Positions 9,307 through 17,281 of a stretch of 19,249 nucleotides of DNA are shown in pieces. Both the position numbers and the translations under genes were made by a program. Under the pieces are notes generated by a model. It was given only the letters and a program-made list of their open reading frames with translations. It was not told the DNA's origin and made no database searches. Source of the stretch: Hymenochaete sp. R1 (Eukaryota > Basidiomycota > Agaricomycetes > Hymenochaetales > Hymenochaetaceae); assembly GCA_019400425.1 (NCBI GenBank), contig JAFREE010000281.1, positions 1-19,249 on the forward strand. Reading direction: 5' to 3'. Positions within the stretch are counted from its first letter, which is position 1, and every line of letters starts with the position of its first letter.

Positions 9307-10382
9307 ATGGAATCAAACCAGCAAGAGAGTAGCCTTGTGGAAGAAGACGGCTTGCAGTTGACCCGATTGATCGTAAGTTAACAAAACCCTCCCACCAATA
9401 ATGTTTCCAGAAACCGAAGAGTTCCTATTCCATTCCAGGATAGCGTTGCATTAAATCAAGAAATAACCAACCTGAAAGCTGAGTTGGAAAGATACAAGGG
9501 AGAAGCTCACCAGAAAAGGAAAGTAAGTCAGAGACCCGTTTTCCACAACCGGACAAGATTGAGCCAGACCCATCTTTATCTTTCCTTTTAAAAGGATGCA
9601 GACCTCATGTGCCGGCTGCTGGGGGAAGCAAGGGATGAAACCGATGTCAACGTAGCAAAATTTCTGGCCGAAAAGGAGCGGAACAGCTTGCTTGAGGCCG
9701 AACTTAAGAATCTAAGGGAGCTGACCGTCGGTTCCAGGGTTGAAAATGTACGTTCTTTGGATTCAAAATGTTCCTCCACCACCAACTGTAAGAATTTTAC
9801 TGAGGCGCAAGCCATCTGAATGTTTACAGGTGCCGCTTGAAATTGCATGCGTGATTTGCAACGACAATATAGCATCTACCCCTGCAATGTGAGCCAGTTA
9901 TTCCTATCTGCAAGCTATCTGAGCTCACCTTGCAACCGCGCAGATTACCGTGTTCCCACATCTTTTGTAAAGTTTGCATCCACGATTGGATCAAGGAGTC
10001 TTATGAAAAGCACGTCGAGGCGCACAAACAGTTCCTAGAGAGCTTTGAGGATACCGTGCCTGAAGAGGTCATAGAATCCCTCGGCAACCCGGTTGTTTTT
10101 GTTCGAGCCTTGGAATCTGTGGCCGATTGGAAGATGAAAAGACCAAGCCCAAGATACACATGCCCTACCTGTCGAAAAGAAATGGAGACAGCACCTATAG
10201 ATTGCCTTCCCTTGGTAGACTTTGTGAGACGCCTAGGGCCTTTGGAACGAGGGCTTGAGGAGAGTGCACTTGGGACTGACCCATGGAGCGGGTTTTTTGC
10301 ACCGTTTATGAGCAAGAACACCCCTTTTCACGTAGGACCCTTCAGCATTGGGATATTTTTGGATTCTGAGGAGTCAGAATGA
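9307..10382 (+). CDS. Coiled-coil RING-finger protein, probable E3 ubiquitin ligase, five exons, 266 aa
   Basis: Exons: 9307-9372, 9439-9522, 9595-9747, 9830-9888, 9944-10382; phases agree at all joins and the total is exactly 267 codons. Residues 20-95 form heptad-rich helices (NQEITNLKAELERYKGEA, then LLEAELKNLREL), so a dimeric coil is likely. The C3HC4 RING follows: C108-x2-C111, C124, H126, C129-x2-C132 (PCSHIFCKVC), and a final CPTC pair at C194 and C197. The gap C132 to C194 is 61 residues, longer than the usual RING second loop, and is filled by a charged helical insert (about 140-190). All eight zinc ligands are present. RING domains of this kind recruit E2-ubiquitin, so an E3 ligase role is inferred from the domain. 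The tail (210-266) has no recognised motif. The fourth intron splits the RING between its second and third ligands. Confidence 0.82.
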
Positions 10383-10936
10383 ATTGTAGTAGATGGAAGA
10401 AAAACGTACCAATGATATGTCAGTGTCTAGGAAAGAGTTGGAATACTGGTGAAGGTGTATTTGGGCCCGGGTAAATTTCCCCCAGAGTTCTCTCTAAATT
10501 TGATTAATATTAAAATCAATATATATATTAATACCAATTAACTGCGGGAGCGTTCACGTGCTTTTTCGTGGCTCAGCGTTATACATGATTACACGGTGAG
10601 ACTGGTGGGACCAGTCCTAGTACCAGTGCCTTTGTTTGAGCCCCGCTCATGCTGCGGGCGAGCATCTCCTTATGCAACCGGGACATAAGCTCTTTCTCAT
10701 CCAAATTATTGCCTGCTCTTCTCCCAACAAACTTAGTTTCGAAACGACTACTGGGAATATATTAGCAGAGTAAGGGACCAAAACCCCAGACTCTACTCTG
10801 AAGATTGCATTGTCAGAAAAGAACAGACCGCCTAGTGGATCCTGAACGAACATGCTTCGAGTAAAACAACCAAAACGAGCAAGACCTGATCAATTCCACA
10901 AGACTGATGACGCTAGAAACCCGGTGGGTGTTTCAG
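10383..10936. other. Region between the RING gene and the transposase, with an AT-rich inverted repeat
   Basis: An AT-rich block at about 10494-10542 contains the 8-bp inverted repeat ATTAATAT (10503-10510) and ATATTAAT (10525-10532) with a 14-nt spacer. A second small inverted repeat, ACTGGT-GGG-ACCAGT, lies at about 10601-10615. ATG 10852 opens a 37-codon frame that ends at 10964 and is out of phase with the transposase. The transposon's left terminus may be here, but I found no clear CACTA-type end. Confidence 0.35.
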
Positions 10937-13900
10937 AAATCTGCTGCCATTGGCGGAGCTGACTCTTGCGATTCCTATAAAGCGTCGTCGTCGACTTGAT
11001 GATGAGCGTGGTCTATTAGAGCAGTTTGAAAAACGGAAAATTAGTTTTGAAGAGGCTGTTAACAACCGTTACAAAGCAACAGAAGTCATGCGAGAAGGAC
11101 CTGAGCGAGCCCAGGAACTTCTCCTCTTCTACGGAAAGGAAGCAGTATTCTTTGAAGACGCTGCTTCCAAATGTCAAACTTTCAGCGAAGATGCCGCCGA
11201 CATCCTTGTGTTCATCAGGGGTCAAGTTGAGCAATGGAACAAGTTCCTTAAGGCCCATGCTGCCTCCTCATGCTCTGGCAGTCATGAAAGAACTTCTCTG
11301 AGTCATCCTTTTTGCAGCTGCAAGTTCCCTGAAGTGTCTGTCGGTAAGTCTGCTCTGTTCAATGCAATGGCGAAATTTATCCTCTTTTCAACAGAAGGTT
11401 CCGGCTCTTGCCAGCCTAGGAGTAAAAGGCAAGAGCTTTTGGGCAAAATCCTCCTTCAAATCATCGGTTGGGAGGACATGGGCGGTTTCTCTCGCGCAGT
11501 ATCAGATCACATTTTAAAGTCGATGCGCTCTATTTGTGACTTACTGGTTTCCTTTGCTGTCGAAAACAGCGGCGGTCAAATGAGCACGGAACTTCAAGAA
11601 CTTAGCCAAGGAATACCAGAAAACGTTGACACGCTTCACAAGATTCTTGATGTTGGAAGCCCCTTCGATGTTTATCCCACCTGTCTAACCTGTTGCGCCA
11701 TCCACTCCTGCCCCCCAACAGGTTCAGATGCAAAGAATGGTTCCATACGGCGCTTCTCTCATCCCAACATCTGTGGGGTGGATCCTTTATCCGGAATAGC
11801 CGGAAAGCCCTGTAACCAGCGCTTGACCGCTGAAAGTGTTGGCCAGTTTTGTCATCAGCCCATGGAAAAATTTCTGGCCCGATTTCTTAGCCTGCCGCTC
11901 TTGGAAGACGTTGCAGAACGTTTTTTCACCAAGGCAAGGGATCCTGGCCATATGATCAATGCATATGACGGGGCATTCATTCCCGATCTCATGAAGGTCC
12001 TTGACAAGGTTTCGCTTCCCAAGTCGCTGCAGCCACTGCGTTTGTTTTTTTCCATGAGCTTCGATTTTTTCAACCCGCTAGGAAATAAGCAAGCAGGGAA
12101 GCACTGTTCAGTGAGCGTCATCCAGCTTGCTTGTCTCAACCTCCCTCCTGACGAGAGATACAAACCGACCAATTTGTATCTTGCTGCCGTAATACCTGGG
12201 CCAAAGGAGGTCGATGTGGAACAGATTCACCCTTACTTGAGGTTCGTAATTGAGGATCTTTTAAAGTTGAGCAAGGGGATGTTCTTCACAACAACTGCCA
12301 AGCACCCTGAAGGTCGTCTTGTCCAGGCGTTTTTAGGTCCAATCTGCTGCGATCTTCCTGCTGCGCGGAAGCTTTGTGGTTTCAAGAGCCACGCCTCTCA
12401 TCAACTTTGTCATAAATGCAAGTTAGAAGGAGATAAAACAGGACTTAACGCAGGCCCGAATAGTGATGTGGACTTAGAGGCTCGCTTAAAAGAGCGTCGC
12501 AAATTAACACTGGTGCATGAAGAAAGGGATTGCGATGCTCTGCGACGTCATGCCTTCGATCACTTAAACGCAACAACCAGGAAAGAAAAAGATGCAATTT
12601 CACAAGAATTTGGGGTCCGTTGGTCCGAGTTAAACCGTTTGGCAGATGACATGCTCGCGCTTTACAACCCAAACCGCCAAATTGTGGTGGACCCTATGCA
12701 CAACCTCCACCTTGGCCTGAACCAGCACCACATTCGACGCTTGTGGTGCCTTGAAGACGATATGGTGCAGAGACTCTCAGCCCCACTTGGTGACGAATGG
12801 CGATCAAAGCAAGCAAGCGTGCTAGAAGAGCTGCAAAGGTCTTTGATGCGCACCTTGTCTGTTGACAACAGCGCGTTTGCCAAAGCAGATAAACCTCTTC
12901 TTTTGCAGATTGCAAAAGCCAACGATATAATTGTATCGGAAGAGCTGAAAAAGGAAGAGCTGTTGCGAGCTATTCGTGATTGGGTGAGTAGAATTCAACG
13001 CCGCAAAATGGGCAATCTTACAAACATTTCTGCTTCTCCAGGGAAGCTCCGCGGACTTGACATTGATGCGACTTCCAACAGTTGACGCAATAGAACAATC
13101 TGTGCGTCTCAGGGTAAAGCGTAAGAGTGATTTTGCAGAATATCACCTTGAAGCGCTGCGTAAAGACATGCAAGACATTGTTCTCCCTTCCCATGTTCAA
13201 ATGCCCCCTCGAAACTTTGGTAGCCCATCCCATGGAAAGCTTAAAGCTGACAACTGGAAGGTCCTTTGCACCATCATCATCCCAGTGACGTTTATACAGT
13301 TGCTCACCGCAAGAAATGAAGGTCCCAGGATGCAGAGCCTGCTTCAGCACTTCATGCTTTTATCTAATGCCACTCACATTGCCAGCCAACGTATTCAAAC
13401 GGAAGAAAGCATCAGACGCTTCAAGAACAGTATTTCCGATTACGTGAAGGGAGTCCCGGACCTGTTTGAGTCTGAGCATGCTTTGGTCCCAAACCATCAC
13501 ATGGCACTACACCTTGCAGAGTGCTTCTACAACTTTGGCCCTGTTCATTCTTGGTGGGCCTATCCCTCCGAAAGGCTTAACGGGTTGTTACAAAACATGA
13601 ATACCAATTATATAGCCAGTGAGCCTCTTACATATAACTGAAATTCTGAGGACTGACTCTGGACAAGATTGCTTTCCAAGGACTTATATGGAGAAATATC
13701 TGAGGAAAGGCAATGCATCAATTATCTCTCAACGGCTTGCTGTCCCTTGTAGTCAAGCCGCGGCGCAAAAAAACAGCAAGTTGGCTGTCACGCCTTTCAA
13801 GCCAAAGGTCGTTGGAAGATGCGAGATCAACAGCGCACCTTTTACCTGCGCTAACTATCGTGACAAGGAGGGTAAAGAAGGCAGGTCGAGAGACAGCTTC

Positions 13901-14197
13901 GTTATGCTGAAACTCGATACAAATTATGCGGTGGGCCAGATTTGCTCAATCTGTCAGAGTGAATCAGGGATTTCCTTTACAGTAAGGTTATTCAAATGTC
14001 TATGCCCCGATTACGAAAGGCAGGATAAATTCAGAGAAATGACTCAAGGAAGAATGTGGCTTGTTAGCAGCAATTTCGAGGAAAACGCCAGGGCGATTTC
14101 TCAGGCCGATGTTGTAAGAAAGGTCGGGATCTATCCAGTGCAAAAAGACTTGTGGTTTCCTGGAGAGTTTTTGCTAATAATAGACACAGATGCGTAG
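10937..14197 (+). mobile_element. Tnp2-type (CACTA/EnSpm-like) transposase, 5' end unresolved
   Basis: The frame opens after an in-frame stop at 10914 and an acceptor-like TTTCAG ending at 10936. Exons: about 10937-12983, 13042-13618 and 13668-14197, with introns of 58 nt (GTGAGT..CCAG) and 49 nt (GTGAGC..CAAG). Counted from the TTG at 10950, the joined frame is 1047 codons with TAG. Hallmarks of fungal Tnp2 transposases, numbered from that TTG: a Cys-rich zinc-like segment (245-290), FDFFNPLGNKQAGKH with a candidate catalytic Asp (372), VIPGPKE (415-420), CCDLPAARK with a following HxxC/CxxC knuckle, and VVDPMHNLHLGL with a second candidate Asp (581). After the first intron comes SHGKLKAD. 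Such enzymes cut and paste DNA. A 51-nt in-frame GTAAGT..CAACAG segment (11344-11394) may be a third intron. No ATG starts this frame before codon 47, so an upstream exon is missing or the start is lost. No internal stop is seen, so the element may be recent. Confidence 0.78.
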
Positions 14198-14827
14198 TTC
14201 GACTTCTGTGTCAATGTGTATAACTGTTTACTGTCGCTTTTTTCTGCCTGTTTGGGCGACCTGAACGGACTTGCGAGCAGCCTCACCCAGAGTCACCCTG
14301 AAAGGTGGATTCGGATTTGAGCGTTCAAAAGTCGTGTTTTTTGGTGATGAATCTGCTATAATTGTATCTATAGTTTACACCATGCTCAACTTTGGGAGAT
14401 CAAGGCAGGTTAATGTTGAGAACGTGCTGTTGGTTGACACCAGAGTCATCGTCCTCTTCGATTTGAAGGCCTGTACCAAAAAAAGAAATTTGGTGATCAG
14501 GTGACCTATTTACTTTCTAACTCTTGACTCTTCGACTACCCTCGGAAGTAATTTTGCTAAACTGCAAGTCAAGGCTTCTTTCACGACATAAATTCTTGGT
14601 TATAATCTTGTTTTGTACGCATAAAATAGTTTCTTTTTGGCTGTAGCTTGCAAACAGCCTTCTAGCACTCATTTCCAAGGTATGCACAGCTTTGGTTTCT
14701 AATTGTGATGTTTTCTGACACTCTTTCTAACTTTCTAATCCCGGGGTTTTATTTCCATTCCCTTTTTTCAATATTCACTCTTCAACATCAAGTTATATCG
14801 CCAAGAACTTGTCTATTCAGCGCCGCT
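14198..14827. other. Non-coding stretch after the transposase
   Basis: A 78-codon frame at 14271-14504 starts with TTG and has no splice-supported partner. The part from about 14700 to 14827 is T/C-rich and looks like the promoter or leader of the next gene. No TAGTG-type transposon end was found. Confidence 0.35.
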
Positions 14828-15425
14828 ATGCATACGACAGTCCCAGCTCCTGACAATCGGTTCAATGACACGCCTGAGAGCAACGCCGAGGACTTCTGGG
14901 GCCACAACGGTGCCCCGTGGATACGCTGGGGACGCAATAACCCTTATAAAATGGGCGAAGAATGGCAGGCTGGTATTGCAGAAGAGATTGCAATTAGGGG
15001 GGTTATAATGCTCGCGGATGAGACGCGAGAAATGTGCAAAGACCTTTATAAGGTCACTATTTGGTAAGTCAGTTTTAAATTCGTATATTTAAAGGCTAAT
15101 TGAAACGATTTCAAGTGGTCGCATTCATTGGACGGTGAATGATCCTCGCGTCCATCTCACGGTGTTTCTCCAGGCGCGAGATAGTTACGGATCAAATTAC
15201 GACTTGGCATGGATTCATCTGCCAGTTGATTTTACGGTCGAAGGTATTGTAAGTTGCCTTTTATTCTTTCTTTTATTTCTATGACTAACTCAGCAACAGC
15301 GCGCCCACTATATGGATATGACGTGGACGTGGGTCGGTGATTTTGTGTCAGAGGGACGGTCTGACGGCGTATTGAGGGAGAAAGTGAGGGATTGGGTCGA
15401 CCCCCTGCCTGCGCGCCATGTTTAA
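14828..15425 (+). CDS. Unknown-family protein, plus-strand member of a tail-to-tail paralogue pair, three exons, 164 aa
   Basis: Exons: 14828-15063, 15116-15248, 15300-15425; introns of 52 nt (phase 2) and 51 nt (phase 0), both with GTAAGT donors and CTAA branch sites; 165 codons with TAA. Conserved with its partner: APWIRWG (residues 29-35), AIRGVIMLADE, LYKVTICGRIH (73-83), HLTVFLQ, IHLPV and MDMTWTWVGDF (about 128-138), then RDWVDPLP. The alternation of hydrophobic and polar residues in the second half suggests a beta-rich fold. No signal peptide, membrane segment or catalytic motif is evident. An in-frame ATG at 14708 would add 40 mostly hydrophobic residues, but that stretch looks like pyrimidine-rich leader and the partner lacks it. 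An alternative acceptor for exon three (15293) would add two Gln. I do not recognise the family. Confidence 0.72.
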
Positions 15426-15975
15426 CAGGCGCTTGCTTATCTTTATTTTATAATTTAAAAGGTTGTTGTATGCTCAAAACTCGAATTTTGTATGACTCAT
15501 CTTTTCCTCCGAAAGGATAAGTATTAAAAACTCTCCGCATCCAACATAAATTAATCATGCAAATTTGTAGCACCAAGCATAGAGTCCCAAAGAAAATGTG
15601 TGCGTAATTTACTCTTCTTTTTGCATCCTATTGCTACCTTACTATTTTATATCCAGTTTCTCTATTCTTTCCAAACCTTTTCAAACAATCAATTGGGTGC
15701 GTGTAAATGTTCCATACTGGATTCTCCTGCCCATGGTGCTGGATCCTCAGAGGCAACTGCCTCTGGAGATGGATGGCGTATGCATATAAGCAGAAACCTG
15801 ACAGGATGAAAAATTGACCGGCAAGGTGTGTCAGTAAACAACGTCATATCTAATGCTTAAAAGAACTTATCTTTTTTTTTTTTACTTCTGCCAGTAAGTG
15901 ACCCGGATTGTCCGGACTGTAGCTCAATACAAAACGAATACAAGACTTTGCAGTTACAATGAGCACAGACAACAT
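15426..15975. other. Shared 3' region between the tail-to-tail paralogues
   Basis: No gene is supported. It is AT-rich (about 15440-15680) and carries a long T run near 15871-15881, consistent with two converging 3' ends. Confidence 0.4.
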
Positions 15976-16633
15976 TCAGAATTTAGGGTACGGATTGGAC
16001 CAGTCCCTTACCACCTGCATATCGCGTCCACCGGCACACTCAACGGTCCCTAGATCGCCTGCCCAAGTCCAGGTCATGCTGTCAAAGTCTGCGTCCTGAT
16101 GAAAATGATTCAGAAAAACCGAACCAAGAGATGAGAGGAGGAAAAAGGCGCACCGTCCAACCATTTCCCCGCTCGGTAACAGGTATGTGGAGCGTTGCGA
16201 TACTTTCGAAGCCCCCGCGCAGCGTTATGCGTTTCTCGCTGCTCATAAGGCGCACGGTGAGGTGCTGCTTCTTGTCTGCACCGTAGGACAAGTGCGCCTT
16301 GCCGCTGAAAAGAATGAAGTTAAACGCAAACGCAATTGCTATTGGGATAAGAGCTCACCAGATTTCGACTTGGTACAGGTGTCCGAGAAACGGTTTGCAC
16401 TTTTTTGCAAGGCATATAACCGCTTCTATCGCGATCGACTCCGCATTGCTCGCAAAACGCTTCTGGAGCGGACTCGAATCGTACGCTGCGGATGCGGATC
16501 CCCAGCGAATCCACGGCGCTTCTTCACGTACCCAGAGATCGCGCGGGGAGCTCGAAAGCCTTGGATCGGAACTGGCGTTGCGTCCGATCTTTGGGTGGTA
16601 GCGGGAATTCTTGAGAGTCTCTTTGCGAGGCAT
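15976..16633 (-). CDS. Unknown-family protein, minus-strand member of a tail-to-tail paralogue pair, three exons, 181 aa
   Basis: Exons on the minus strand: 16633-16359, 16304-16154, 16095-15976; introns of 54 nt (phase 2, GTGAGC..TTTCAG) and 58 nt (phase 0, GTGCGC..CATCAG); 182 codons with TGA. Both introns fall at the same alignment positions and phases as in the plus-strand partner, which supports both models and common descent. Shared blocks: EEAPWIRWG (37-45), AIEAVICLAKK, LYQVEICGKAH, HLTVRL, LHIPV, DSMTWTWAGDL and RDWSNPYP. The N-terminal 30 residues are basic and not shared. The two proteins are clearly related but well diverged, so this is not a recent duplication. A TTATAA on the minus strand (16659-16664) lies very close to the ATG, so the true start of transcription is unclear. 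A 162-codon plus-strand frame over the same DNA (16187-16675) is its shadow. Confidence 0.72.
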
Positions 16634-17281
16634 TGTCGAGTGGGATTTGGGAATAAGCTTATAATGTTAGAATGATGGTGTGAGGAGCGCGTTTACAGGC
16701 CAATTAAGCGTTAGAGCAGATATTTGAGAGATAGTAAGAGTAAATGTGCAGTAAAAGAAGAAGAGATTGAGCAAGCAAGCCTGCGCCGGTCGATGTGATC
16801 GCCACGTTTCACGTGACCTTTGATTTCCTTTCTTTGGTCTTTGTCAAACTCGTACACAAGTGCAAACATTCCCGATTAATTGACGGCATTTGGTGCTGTT
16901 TGTCCAATGGCGTTACGTGACTCTCATTGACGCGTGGCTTGTGACAGGCCGTGGCCGCTGGCTTTTTTTTCATCTTCTCTCTTTTTACCTTCCCTCGTTC
17001 CTCACCCTCAACGACTGCGAAAGCCCGACCCAAAGGGCGCCCTCGTCCTCGTGTCGTAGCTGGCGAAAGCCGCGTCAGCCCCAAGTGTTGACTTGTGGTC
17101 GACCCGGGTTGATGACGACCATGGGCGTCGAGGTCGGGCTTTCAACTTGGTCAGAGCCCCTCACCCTCTCCTCCTTCTCTCCTTTTCTCCTTCTCTTCGG
17201 CGTTCGAGTTTTAACGGGTGGATTACGCTTGGTGAGTTCTTTTTTTTCTTATTTAGTCTAACGGTTGTTATAAATTAACAT
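16634..17281. promoter_or_regulatory. Divergent promoter region between the minus-strand paralogue and the right-end gene
   Basis: It holds CCAAT boxes (about 16699 and 16904), an E-box CACGTG at 16810-16815 inside TCACGTGAC, and a long CT-rich tract on the plus strand (about 16963-17005 and 17160-17200). Such tracts are typical upstream of well-expressed fungal genes. No supported coding exon was found; a 5'-leader intron cannot be excluded (TTATTTAG at 17249-17256). Confidence 0.45.

Noticed and set aside
6056..10632. Resemblance between GGTACTAGTGGACCAG (about 6073-6088) and the reverse complement of the 10600-10632 motif
   Set aside because: Only about 8 bases match exactly in an 18-base context; not enough to call terminal inverted repeats.
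13585..13660. Frameshift in the transposase between two overlapping frames
   Set aside because: A 49-nt intron (13619-13667, GTGAGC..CAAG with a CTGAC branch site) restores the frame exactly, so no mutation is needed.
14271..14504. 78-codon frame after the transposase
   Set aside because: TTG start, no recognised motif and no splice partner; the transposase already ends cleanly at 14197.
16187..16675. 162-codon plus-strand frame
   Set aside because: It lies antisense across all of the first exon and most of the second exon of the minus-strand paralogue, which has conserved blocks and conserved introns; this is a shadow.
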